This document shows, piece by piece, positions 10,441 through 47,998 of a DNA stretch of 64,000 bases. The DNA lies in the NCBI GenBank assembly GCA_003991915.1, contig RQTK01000084.1, positions 737,723-801,722 on the forward strand, given 5' to 3'. This DNA comes from Elysia chlorotica. Its lineage: Eukaryota; Mollusca; Gastropoda; Plakobranchidae. The notes beneath the pieces were generated by a model. It had not been told where the DNA came from. It was given only the letters and a program-made list of their open reading frames with translations, and made no database searches. Within the stretch, counting starts at the first letter, position 1; each line of letters begins with the position of its first letter. The translations under genes were made by a program, and so were the position numbers.

Positions 10441-13400
10441 AATTTATTTATTTGTGCTATTTTAAGATAAAACAAAATTGACATTACATTTCGGAATTAT
10501 TTTTTCTGACTGCTGATTTTTAATTAAATACTATTTATTATGTATTTTTTTATATCTAAATGCAGTCATAAGGAAACAAAGATTTTAAATTTTAAACAAT
10601 TATTCAATGTGAAGCAGTTTAACAGGGTATGAGTTTTTACTACCTTGATTTTTATTTCCTTTTTTTTTTTTGGGTGTAAATGCACACAAAACTGAGTAGA
10701 GAAGAAATGCATAAAAACTATGTAACGGATTTGAGGACTATCATAATTTAAAATTTAAAAAATCCAAATGAAGCAAAAACTTTGGTATTTCTTCAAGGGC
10801 ATTTGATTTGAATGTGGGAATTATTCAATCAACGACAGAAGTTCTCTCAATCTCAACTTTTTGCTTTTTTTTAAATCAAAGCAGTTAAGTTTGTTTCTTG
10901 AACACACTAGTCAAAATTGGTGTACTGTCAATGTTAAAGCTATCGATATTATTTATTTATGAACTATGTGCATCATATTTTAAGTTTCATTGTTTTATCC
11001 TTATTTTTATTTATGTATAAAAAAAGAAATGCAATTTTTGCTTTTTTCAGTTTACATTCAAATGTGTTACTCTAATTTTGTGTGTGTTTTGTTTTGGAAG
11101 TATAAAAAAAAAGAAGATTGGTCAATATTTCTCTAATCCAGGCAATTTCATTAAGAGTACACATGAATCCCCCCAAATTCATTATCACTATCATTCACCC
11201 TGCCTTATTTCTCATAAGCATGCTCTTTATGATTCTATACAGTTTGTAAATAAGATGTTTTATCTTTATGATTCGCATAAATATGTCTATTGGATCATGT
11301 GCATAAATTTGATTTATTTTCTGGACACTTTCAATATGCAATGAAGTTTTCATGTGCTATTGAACTTTCACAATATATCAACTCTTTAATAATATCATTA
11401 CCTCTTCTTCGTCTTCCACACATACATACAGCTTTACCTAACCATTGTTTTACTCTGTTCCTTTTTAGTTTCATATACTTGTTTATTTTTTATGAATTAC
11501 ATGTTTTTCCTTCATCGTTGGCTATCAGCATTCTCATTTGTTTAGTTTATGAATTGAAAAGGTATGACCATTTTTTGTCTTATTTGATGACCATTTTATT
11601 GGTTGAGGGATTTCGATCAGGTCAAGTGTTGCAAAACTGGTTTGTTGCTTGACTTGGCTGGTTTTGAGGCCAACGTGTATGTTTACACACAGGCTTTCTT
11701 GGCCATGTATATAGTTAAGAAAATGATAACAACAAAAAACTGTCAATAAAAAGTTATATATATTTAAACAGTTGACTTAATTCTTATTCAGGACTTGCTT
11801 CAGTTGTGTGTTCCTATTTATGTTCATGTTTTAATTGAACCTTATCAGTACCATTTGATGCGCTGGTTAGTTAAAACTAAACAAAAATATACTCTGCTCT
11901 AGGTTTTAAATATCCAATTAAGCATTCGTGCCTGCTGACAAGTGAGTTTTTCTATAGCACAATGTTATTCTATGCATTAAAAGAGGACAATATTCACAAA
12001 CAGAAAAAAAAAGATTTTTAAGAGTTTCGGCTCAGTTAACATAACTCAGTCTTTCCAAAAACTGAAGAATTTATGAAATCACATTCCCTACAAAGCACTT
12101 TATGTCTGAATTTGAAAGACTGCACGTATAAAAAATACCAAGTAACCATCTTGGACGATGAAACATTGATAAGCACTGGAATTAAAATGAAACGATGACT
12201 TATGATATGAAGTATGTTATTCCTGCCATTAGTATGGTACACAGTGGTGTTTGCTTTAAATTGCACCAGTGAAAAGGGAAAATTGAGTTTTATGGCAGGT
12301 TAAGAATACCACAGAAAACTTTTTCAAAATAAGATTTATGATTTCTTAATTATATATAAATATTCTTGAGCAAAAAACACTGAACACTCTAACAATTGGG
12401 TATATGGTATTTTACTTTTTTTTTCCACTGCAAAAGGCTAGCGTACAGGCAGGAAAATTTGGACATGAACACAGTAATTGATCATAAATGCTATTTTCGC
12501 AAGGTATACATCAACATTTAAACTGCTTCAATGACAATTACATAACTTATACATATAAAATTAGAATAACAAAAACTATATGGTATGGAGATTTTCAAAA
12601 GAAAGCCCCTTTAACTGTATACAAATGCAGTAAACTATTTACAAAAATTTTAAATAGAAATTGATTCAGCCTATCAAACATTCCCTCTCCCCTGTCACGC
12701 TTTTCTCCACTTCCATCTCCAATATTCCTTCTTTGTTTGAATGGAATAAAAAACATATCTTAAAACAAGTGGTTATAAAGAAATAATGAAGAAAACAACT
12801 TTAAAACATCAGCTATTGGCTATGTAAATGGGAGTGATTACACAAGGATTTTTTTGTTATCAAATGCTTTGTCAAATGAGCTGAGTTCTAGTCTTAAGGA
12901 GGAATAATTTAAATGGAAAAATATGGAAATCGGTATTTAAATCCATTTGCTGCAGTGACTATGTGTATGACGAAGAATAAAAGAAAAAAAAAAACAATAA
13001 AAAACTTTAAGGCTGAAGATGTTTACTGGATGCACATTGATAGAGTGATTAAAATTGATGCATAGAACAAAAAAGTTTGATCCCAGCAAACAAGATGACA
13101 AAGGTATACTTTACAAAAGATATGGAGGCAGGTATATTGATCTCAATGAAAAGTTGATCCACAAATGAATAAGCAGAGCAAATTTAAATTCATAATGACA
13201 AAAGGCAAAAAAATTGCATCAAACATATGAAAAAAATTGAAATTTAAACCAGTACAAGCTGTGCAAATACAAAATCATCAAAAACTGCATGGAATATAGA
13301 AAGTGCTATAAATTAATTGCTGTAAAATGAAAAAAAAACAACCAACATTACTGTAAAATGAAAAAAAAAAAACCAAAACAATACACTGAAATACCTACTA

Positions 13401-13579
13401 TAACCTTAAAACAACAACAAAAAAAACAACAACAACAAACAAACAAAAACTAGCCATGTCAGGACTTGGAAAAATTGAACAATCCCTTATTTCAACAATT
13501 CGCAATGAAAGGGACAAGTGGGGGATTCAATGGATAAATTAAAAAGGAAAAAATAATAATATGCATCTATAAGTTCATT

Positions 13580-13766
13580 TGAACTATAACGGCGAAGTGG
13601 AGGGCAGCAGAGGTCGGGGACGCCCCAGAACGAAATGGAATGACAACATCGCAGAATGGACGTGCTACTCGCTGGTGCAGTGCCAACGACTTGCGCAGGA
13701 CAGATGTCAATGGAGGGCCATTGCAGCCAACCTTCGCAAGGAGACGGCACCCGGATGATGATGATG
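13580..13766 (+). mobile_element. 5'-truncated LINE fragment with 11-bp target-site duplication
   Basis: An open frame reads GRGRPRTKWNDNIAEW, then LAQDRCQWRAIAANL and stops, the C-terminal signature of reverse-transcriptase LINEs of the CR1/Jockey-like groups. It ends in a (GAT)n tail. ATAAGTTCATT occurs immediately on both sides (13569-13579, 13767-13777), marking the insertion. Only ~187 bp remain. Confidence 0.82.
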
Positions 13767-14044
13767 ATAAGTTCATTAATGGAAGCTGCCAAAATTAAAA
13801 AAGATATAAAGGAAAGCACCCTTTCTGTCAAAAACATTGAAAAGTAGATTCCAAAAGAGGGAAACGATACTTTTATCCTTAAAAGTTACTAGTATTAGAG
13901 ATTATCTTCCCCTCCTTCTCTTGAATTCAAAATGCCCACTGCCCTTCATAATCATATGCATGAGGCTGTAACTGCCCACCCAAATATCAGGAAATCAATA
14001 GAATCTAATCACAGTGCAACGATAGAAAGAAACAAGAAATAACT

Positions 14045-14240
14045 TGATTCTAACGCTCCTGGTTGGTTGGTTGACTGAACGGTTCTTAATATCCATTGAC
14101 AACAACCAGGTAACCCTATGGACAGGTACTGAGACAGACAGAAAAAGACATTTTAAAGTGCTACCAAAAGAGACAAGAGCGGGTCTTGGCTGGTCACTCA
14201 TATTATACATGTCTCCATGGCCTCTACATCAAAAGTGACA
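14045..14240 (-). mobile_element. Degenerate SINE
   Basis: Reverse complement has GTGACCAGCCAAGACC, GGTAGCAC and a terminal segment with repeated GGTTGGTT, like the 1130-1354 family but diverged. Confidence 0.5.
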
Positions 14241-14677
14241 TAGTGAAGTGATCATAAAATGACATTTGGACCACTGGTAATAAGTAAATACTGTACACAA
14301 TTTAAAGACTGTATACATAATACTCATACAATTATTAAAAAGGCATACAACTGCAAGTACTCTGTCACATTATAATACAACATGAAAGCTTTTAATTCCC
14401 TTGCCAGAAAAAAAAAACATTTGACCCTAGCTTCAAGTTTAAAAAAAAAGGCAATTATAACTGAGAGATAAGATGAAATATTAAATCAAGGAGACATGCT
14501 GCTTGGGCTAACAACTTGCAAAATTACGCCTTTCTCGACACCTCCTGCCATCGCAGACAAAGCTACTCCACTTCTTGTCTGTCTCTTCTCATTTTCACCA
14601 TAGTACAGATACTATGTCCAGAACACCATCCCAAACACCAACTGTCTGTCTGTCTATCAATTCCTCTACAAACACCC

Positions 14678-14777
14678 NNNNNNNNNNNNNNNNNNNNNNN
14701 NNNNNNNNNNNNNNNNNNNNNNNNNNNNNNNNNNNNNNNNNNNNNNNNNNNNNNNNNNNNNNNNNNNNNNNNNNNNN
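14678..14777. other. Assembly gap (100 N)
   Basis: Exactly 100 N, the usual placeholder for an unsized scaffold join. Left flank ends in CTGTCTGTCTGTC-rich sequence and right flank is unique. Linkage of the CREB3-like gene to the other two genes depends on this join. Confidence 0.98.
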
Positions 14778-15349
14778 CTCTCATAACAACGCACCTTAAT
14801 CTATTCTTTCCCCAAAACTAAGTATTTTGCCCTTTACAGAAATATTTGTATTGATAACTTATTATTTGCAGCCTGTCAAAACATTGTCCTTCTCAATCCT
14901 AAAATCAGTTGGAGTTTCAAATAGCACATATCACATAGAAAAAAGGCAAGAAAAATTATTCACAAACCTCTAACTTCATTATAAACTAAAATTGTTGAAA
15001 ACATGGTCTTATATGATTTGTTACGCAAAAAAATCTGCCTGCAGTTGTATAAAGTAGTCCTTTTTCTTCAGAGCATCAAAATTTAAAAAAAATTCCAGCA
15101 ATTTGTAGTAAAATGGTCATCAGAAAAAGGCAGTTGAACCTAATGGTTGAATTATTCACAAAGTCAGTTCATAGTAACATAAATAAATTACATGTCAATC
15201 ACAGAGTACAAGCTTAACCTTTAAATCATAATAAAAATTAGATGGTTTGTCTCATACTCTCTGACAGAATATTGCACAACAAAGACTTTGGGTACTGAAT
15301 GTACTAGGCAAACAGCAATAGGTAGGTTGCCAATAACTTAATTACTGCA

Positions 15350-15487
15350 CTTTTGCGGTGACTTGGGAGCCTCAGCTACCCATTCCATGGGTTTGACACA
15401 GGGGCGCTGGGAACAATATTTGTTCACACTGGGTATCAAACTCATCACCTTCACAATGGTAGCCCAAAGCCCTAACCATTGCACCTA
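15350..15487 (-). mobile_element. tRNA-derived SINE head
   Basis: Reverse complement starts GGTGCAATGGTTAGGGCTTT (A box) and has a B-box-like GAGTTTGATACCC. Confidence 0.55.
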
Positions 15488-16484
15488 TGGAAACCTTAAT
15501 ATATAAAATAAATTAATATTTCATATCATATCTGCATTTACTTTGGATGCTCTATAATATTTTTTAAAATGTATGTGAAACAAGTAACACAATGCCTGTA
15601 TTGCTTTTTTTTTGACACCCTTGCCGGATATAACCTTCAGGCAAAGTTATTACTAGAATAGAATTATGACAGTAGTTTCCCCATACTTCCTTTCTGCTAT
15701 GAATCATTTATCTTATTCTTAAAAAGCTATCTTTCCAAAGCAGTAGAATTTGACAAATATTTAAGATAATTCTATATTTGAAACAGGTCTTACTGAAAAG
15801 GTGACAAACTAAATGAAGCAGATTATATTACTTCTGTTTTTAAGTAATGGAAAAGCAATAAACTTAACCCCATTTTTTTGTTAAAGCAACACAAGAGTTC
15901 CAATATAGTTTGGCAATACTGAGTACAAAAGAATTAAACTAATTTTTCTTTTCTTTTTTCTTTCTTTTTTACTTTTTTTTTTTTTAAACAAAATTTGCAT
16001 ATAGTAAAAAAAAAAAAAAGGGGAAATATTAAAGTATAAAAAAATGCTAAGCCAAATTTAAGTAAGAAGCAGTTTTTTGAGTGAGCAGTAAAATTGAATA
16101 TAGAAATTCAAGTGCTGCAGCATCAACAAATCTAACTATAATGTTTATAGATGTAACACAGTAGCACAGATATGAACTACGAATGCATACTTTATAGTTT
16201 CAAGACTAGATGTTCAAGAGCAAGATAAAAAGAAATGTTCTGTATTAAAAACATACTTTTATAGATATGGTATAAAAAATTGGGGCCCTACTTGAATATG
16301 TGCTGGAAAAGAAACAAACAAAAACAAAACAAGAGATTAAAAAATACAACAAATCTAATAGAGGTTCTCTGGAAGGTGCAGACACAGCCATGTTTCACTT
16401 TCATCTTGTCTTGAGGGCCTCAGAGCAGAATCAAACTAATCTGTAAACTTCTTTGGCTCTGTGTGGGCGAAAAAGGATCAAATT

Positions 16485-16600
16485 GCTGGAGCACTGGTAG
16501 CTCATCAGCTAGTGCTCTGGACATGGTGGGAGGTCCACAAACCAAATCCTAGCTGCTGCACCTGTCTCTTCCAGAAACCTACGTCGTAAAAAACTAATCA
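16485..16600 (+). mobile_element. Degenerate tRNA-derived SINE
   Basis: Head GGTAGCTCATCAGCTAGTGC and tail AAACCTACGTCGTAAAAAAC; the B box is worn. Lies just downstream of the SETX-like gene end. Confidence 0.5.
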
Positions 16601-16843
16601 AAGATACCTTTTTTCTTTGAAGAGACAGTGTTTCCAATTCAAGTAAAATTTGGCTGTTCATGTATTTGTTTGATTGTGGGTTTGTGACACTTTAGCCCGA
16701 GCATTCGCGGAGAAAAAGAACTTGGGCGACTGTTTAAAGATATGTCAGCTTGTAGTTAGAGCAATTCATTCTAAAACATCACAGTTTATAGCTGGAGCCT
16801 TTATAGAGGTCAATGGAAGACACGGTGAGACAGACTGATTTAT

Positions 16844-43021
<26,178 letters not shown>

Positions 43022-43142
43022 AGTTGAAAAGTGAAAAATACTCCTCACATTAATAAAGAGATTCTCAGTTTCACTCTCAGGAAATCAGCATTGATGCATG
43101 AGCACTCCCATCTGGTAATTTTGAAAATTTTGAAATGCGTGT

Positions 43143-43176
43143 GTGGGGAGTGGGGGGGGGGGGGTGGGGGGGGGGT
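43143..43176 (+). repeat. G-rich tract (potential G-quadruplex)
   Basis: Runs of 4 to 13 guanines separated by single T or A bases, about 125 bp upstream of the SETX-like ATG. On the sense strand of that gene it is C-rich, so a quadruplex would form on the template strand. Confidence 0.7.
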
Positions 43177-44469
43177 AAAAATAATGTTAAGTAACAGATG
43201 ACTTGAAAAGCAAATAGATATCTATATTTATGGAGTTCACTTTAAAGAAGTTTTATGTAGTATACAATATTCATTCAATACTTATAAACATGCAAAATTA
43301 AATTTTCGTTCAAATAAACATACAGTTTATATAAAATAACAAATGCTTCTATTTTGGAAGTTTGCCTTCGATGAGCTGTAAACAACAGATAGGATTGTTC
43401 AGAGGTATAAGTTTCAATCAACACTGATGAGAGAAGTTAAAATACGGAAAAACAGGTATTTCCGTATAATTAGGAACCGTACAGAAGAAACCTGGAAAAC
43501 ATGATGTCTTTTTGGGCCTCGTGCTAATTAGGCCTGTACATCATTTTTCTCTCTAGGCTAACCTAAACTTAAAAAAAAACAGCACTTAATGAATCTAGCC
43601 TTTGAAAATCAAATTAAAGTAATATTTCACTTATATATAGCCTTTAACAATTTCAGTAACTTGCCCGTTTAACCGGCTCAAAAGCCAGTCCAAAAAGTAA
43701 CTTAAGTCAGTATATTAGATCTTGTTAGTGAACGAAATATACGAAGCCAGTGAGTGTTTCAACTTCCTTTTTAACTAGAGCTGGGGCATGCTTTAATATA
43801 CTTTTGGTGATTTATTAGACATAAACAAGAAGCCTCTAGTGTCTTGCAAACAGAGTTGTATCTTACGTCGATCATACAGCATGATGTCATAACAACAATG
43901 AACCATTTAACACCCAAGAAAGTCTCAAAACCTGAAAGCAGATGATTTTGTTGACTTCGCCGTGACAGACTGATAGTATACCAAAATGACGTTGATCACA
44001 TTTCCGAAGGCATTTTAACATTCCAATAAATTTTCGACCAATTGTGGACACATTTCTTGCCATTAACTCATAATTTTTTTGAGGATCCTCTTGAAATTTG
44101 TTGTGCAAAATTTTTGTAAAAAATTGTAACTAACAAAAATACTGTGCAGTGCCCTATAATTGGCGCACAAAAGTTCATATAAGAATTTAGAAATTGTGTG
44201 TTCTTGTTCTGTAACATAAAATTTTAAACAGGACTACACAAACATAGATATGGGTAGGCCGACATTGTAAAACTAAAACATGTTTGTTTGTTTGTTTTCA
44301 CCTGGCTATGAAATTCAGTTTCGAATTTTGTGGCAAAGCACAGGAACCAGCCATTAGTGACTTTTGTTAGCTTGATGACTTGCATGTGCACTAAAGTTTT
44401 CAAAATCGATCTTGGCCTGCAACTGCAGGTTGCATCATACCATCAACCTATGCTACATTTCTAGACATT

Positions 44470-44760
44470 TTAGCACGAAGGCCGAGGCTAAAAATAGCTC
44501 AATCATGTGTGCGTGTGTGCGCATGCGCAGGCTCTACCCTATGCAGCAACGGATTGCACAGTGAGCGCCCGCAACATGCGACAAACAGGTCACTGATCCG
44601 GATTCTCTGCGATGCCTAGAGGAATACCTAGGGCCTAGGATAGTTCGAATTTGGACACTCTCCGGCAAAACACAAACTCTGGTTATAAAGCACAAATACT
44701 CTGGCGAAACACGAACACATGCAAATTCGGGAGTCATGGGTGCAAACGGAATTGCGTTCC
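44470..44760 (-). promoter_or_regulatory. Candidate promoter of the SETX-like gene with NRF1-type site
   Basis: A locally CpG-richer stretch about 1.5 kb upstream of the SETX-like ATG. It contains a perfect 12-bp NRF1-type palindrome TGCGCATGCGCA at 44518-44529. No TATA box is evident. A 5' UTR intron would be needed to reach 43021; an acceptor-like sequence (TGATTTCCTGAG) lies about 65 nt upstream of the ATG. Inference only. Confidence 0.35.
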
Positions 44761-44889
44761 ATCACTTCTGGATTTGGCGAGCAGTATCCAGCTCTATCGC
44801 ACGACAGCATTATTTATTGTAGGGGGTATGAAATAAATGGAAGCTGTGAGAGACTTTTAGCCTGTAAAACGTAAGTAGCAGATTCTGGG

Positions 44890-45285
44890 CACTCCTTGAG
44901 TTTTGTGGTCCCTAGAATGTAGGCGATCAAATGGGTGGGAGGCCGGAATTCGATTATTAAAATTGAATAAAATACAGTTCAGCTGTACTCGCTGTCTTTT
45001 TGTCATTTTGTTCTTTTATCAAAATTGAATAAAATACCTGCCAGCTGTACTCTCTTTCTTTTTGTTGTAAAAAAAAAAAAAAATTAAAATTGAATACCTA
45101 CCAGCTGTAGGCTACTCCCTGTCTTTCTGTTATTTTTTTTTTTATTGTACATGTATTGGCATGATTTGTTTGGTTCATAAAGATAGATTTGATTGTATTC
45201 AATTGTTTATTTGGACACGGGTTGAAAGCCCACCAAGCCAATTTTTGATTGCCCACAGGCTAGGGACCACAAAAGTCAAGGAGTG
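44890..45285. mobile_element. MITE-like element with 26-bp terminal inverted repeats
   Basis: The left end (44890-44915, starting CACTCCTTGA) and right end (45260-45285) are inverted copies matching at 25 of 26 positions. The interior has about three tandem units of ~60 bp, each with AAAATTGAATA and AGCTGTA. ATTCTG occurs close outside both ends and may be a target-site duplication. No transposase frame, so non-autonomous; superfamily not assigned. Confidence 0.72.
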
Positions 45286-45960
45286 TTAAATTCTGTTTTT
45301 TTAAGTGCCAAGTTCCAGTAATTTAAAATGCTACTGTAGTGAAATAGTTAAAAATGTAATAAATTGATATTTCAGAAATAAATGCTTGAATGATGATATG
45401 CAAACCTTGAATGTTTGTGCCAACAAACTGTAGTGTAAGAGTGCCTCTAGACATTAGGCTACTTGATCGTGACCAACGAAGTCTAGTAGAACTAGACTAT
45501 ATCAGAAGCCCAGATATTGATCAACGAAGTCTAGAACTAGATCTAGAGCAGAGACGATGAATTAAACTTAAGTAAGATTTCCACAAATAGAAGCACTAGA
45601 TCTAGATTCAACTTCGAACGCCGAAGTGATAGTGTTGCAGTGTCTGTTTTCACTATCTATCAGTTTCCACTTTGCATTTTGCAGTTTAGCAGCCAAATTA
45701 ATTTGTTACTTTTTTCGGTTTCATTTTTTGTCGTTTCGTTTTTCCAAGAATATGCATAGCAGTGTGTTTTTTCTCAACAAATCGTGAATTTCGCTATAGC
45801 CAAGCGTGATTTTTTGAAGTGTGTATTACCCGAGTCTGTGGTACATGTATTGAAACGGTCAACGCTCTTATTAAGGGATCAGAGTTTGATTTGAGAATAT
45901 AGACAAAATCGAACATACCGACATACGATTGGATATTTCGCTTCGATGAACTTCGCGCCC

Positions 45961-46005
<45 letters not shown>

Positions 46006-46307
46006 AGAAAAGAGAGAGGGGAGAGAAAGGAGGAAATAAATAAATAAAGAGACATAGATAGGGGAGAGTTGGGAGAAAGAGAGATAGAGGTTTAGAGAGA
46101 AAGAAAAAGTGGGGGTGAGAGGGTCAGAGATAGAAATGAAAGAGAATGGTGAGATAGAGAAAGTGTATAGGGGGAAAAGAGAAATGGGATGGAGAGAGGG
46201 GGCGAGAGTGAGAAAGAAAAAGAGAGAGAGAAATCAGAGAAATAGAGAGAGAGGGGCTGGGAGGGAGAAGGAAAAGAGCAGGAGAGACAGAGAGAGAAAG
46301 AGAGAGT

Positions 46308-46389
<82 letters not shown>
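45961..46389. repeat. (GA)n and purine-rich tract
   Basis: About 430 bp of almost pure purine, ending exactly at repeat family B copy 2. Mirror of the 31531-32104 tract. Confidence 0.9.
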
Positions 46390-46392
<3 letters not shown>

Positions 46393-46690
46393 CGCGTACC
46401 CTTTTAGAGTCTGTTAACAATTTAGTGGGTTGAAAAATCAGGGTGCTTGTTGAATGGTCAAGTCACGTTACTCCTTAATGATGATTGTATACCTACCCAC
46501 TCTCCCGTAACGAAACAGCGAGGGTAGGGGTCTAGGTTCGTCGTTTAAATTCTCAATGTAAACCTCGTTGAGTTTCCTGACTGTAGACCCACAGGCGCCG
46601 CGAGTCGGCGTGACAAAGAGATAGAGGAAGGGATCTTAAATGGCTGTAGCCTACTTTGTAAAGGTTCACAGGCTCGTGTATGCTCATCCC
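46390..46690 (-). repeat. Dispersed repeat family B, copy 2, abutting (GA)n
   Basis: Inverted partner of 31125-31530. The same end abuts the purine tract 45961-46389, so the microsatellite is at the same edge in both copies and is probably part of the family. Confidence 0.65.
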
Positions 46691-46756
46691 CATCTATCCA
46701 AAATTAAAGCAGCGAAAGAGGACCACAAAAGAAACAGTGATCTCGCGTAGCTCGTA

Positions 46757-47070
46757 TCAGCAGTGCTGTGCATTGACGAGAAGGAAGTACGAGCTTTGAA
46801 TCTCAGCCGGTACACTCTGAAGAATGTATACGTCAATGGGTAGGTCTTCCCTCGTCTGCGTGTTGTTTTCTTCGAGAATCCAAGCGGTCCTTTGTTTGTT
46901 AGTTTCATAACGTCCAACGGCAATAACTAGACTATCTTGTGGGTGGATCTCATGATTGATGCCGCCAAGTATTTCCTTGGTATTCCACCTAATTTTAAAA
47001 ATATATGATTTATTAGTACATATATCAGTACCAGTACGTATACCGGCACCAATCAGATTGATAGGCCCCC
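46757..47070 (-). other. Unrecognised open reading frame, possible terminal exon
   Basis: Reading on the - strand, a frame of about 100 codons ends at TGA 46757-46759. The best part starts at an acceptor-like AG at 46989 and reads WNTKEILGGINHEIHPQD, then VIAVGRYETNKQRTAWIL. Codon use looks protein-like (mixed charged and hydrophobic) and it is free of low complexity. No family recognised. It ends about 70 bp before repeat family B in the same orientation, so it could belong to a transposon rather than a host gene. Confidence 0.35.
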
Positions 47071-47699
47071 TAATTCACGTTAAATATTAAAACTTGATCA
47101 AATGTGTTGATTTTCCAGATTTTAATTTTCTTCAGAGTTTTATTCTTTTCAAACAAATTTTTTTAAGAATAAATTATAATTACAAATAATTATAATAAAT
47201 GTTCCCTATTTACAATGTGTACCAGCATGGTAAATGCAGTTTAGTTTTGTTTCTCTTTTACGATATAATGGTTCGTACTAAAAATAAAAGTGTCACTTTT
47301 CTAATTGATTTTTTTGGGGTAATATTACAATATTTAAGATGAATTATAGTCAGAGGCAGAAGAGACAAACTAAGTTTTTGATCCAAGCATTTCATATTAT
47401 TTTTCTGTATATTAGTGTGAGATCTATCAATAGGGTTAGAGAAGCCAGGTTATCTATACCGCCATCATAAATGTTCATGATTCTTGAATTGGGTAATATT
47501 TGTTGTAAAAAACAGTTCCATTTCGACAGCATCCTTGATATGCGTGTATTTTGTAAAAAAGAGAATGACGAAGAGTCCTTTTTAATTTTACGCTTTTAAG
47601 CAAAACTAATAAGCAGCGTGTATATTACATGCATTTCATGATAGGAACTTATGTTTCCTTCTAGTACAAACGAAAACAGCTTTACCTAGAGCGGGGCGA

Positions 47700-47998
47700 A
47701 CGTTGGTCTACGGGTCGGGACAGTCGCGATCAGGAACTTTGTGTTTGTATGCAGTGTTACGTGTATTCTTGTATATGCATGAAGAGGTGTGTGTCTTTAA
47801 ATAAGAATTATGTATGTTTGGCAGTGTACTATTTCAATAACTTTACACGTGACCGTAAAACGCTCATTTTATTTTTTATTATCATTATTATTATTATCAT
47901 CACTATTTTTTATGTCACACATGTACAACTGGTGTATTTATGTATGTACAACCAAGAACAAATTCCCTATGGGATAATAAAGGATTATCTTATCTTTT
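47700..47998 (+). mobile_element. LINE 3'-UTR-like tail
   Basis: Ends with AATTCCCTATGGGATAATAA and then ATCTTATC repeats, a tail common to several LINE groups (CCCT..GGGAT.AATAAA). No coding remains were recognised, so the left boundary is approximate. Confidence 0.45.

Larger units (their letters stand above)
7971..13568. other. Gene-poor interval left of the LINE fragment
   Basis: AT-rich, with many T and A homopolymers. Holds the (CTAT)n repeat, a SINE tail at 10322-10440, and AATAAA near 11745 that could end a longer CREB3-like transcript. No frame with protein-like composition or splice context is seen. Confidence 0.6.
13778..16843. other. Gene-poor interval right of the LINE fragment
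   Basis: Contains SINE copies at 14045, 15350 and 16485, the 100-N gap, and A-rich runs near 15950-16020. Part may be the 3' UTR of the SETX-like gene. No coding frame recognised. Confidence 0.6.

Noticed and set aside
11078-11652. Frames of 88 and 120 codons on the + strand
   Set aside because: Composition (F/Y/L/I/H-rich) reflects AT-rich non-coding DNA; no splice context or recognisable domain.
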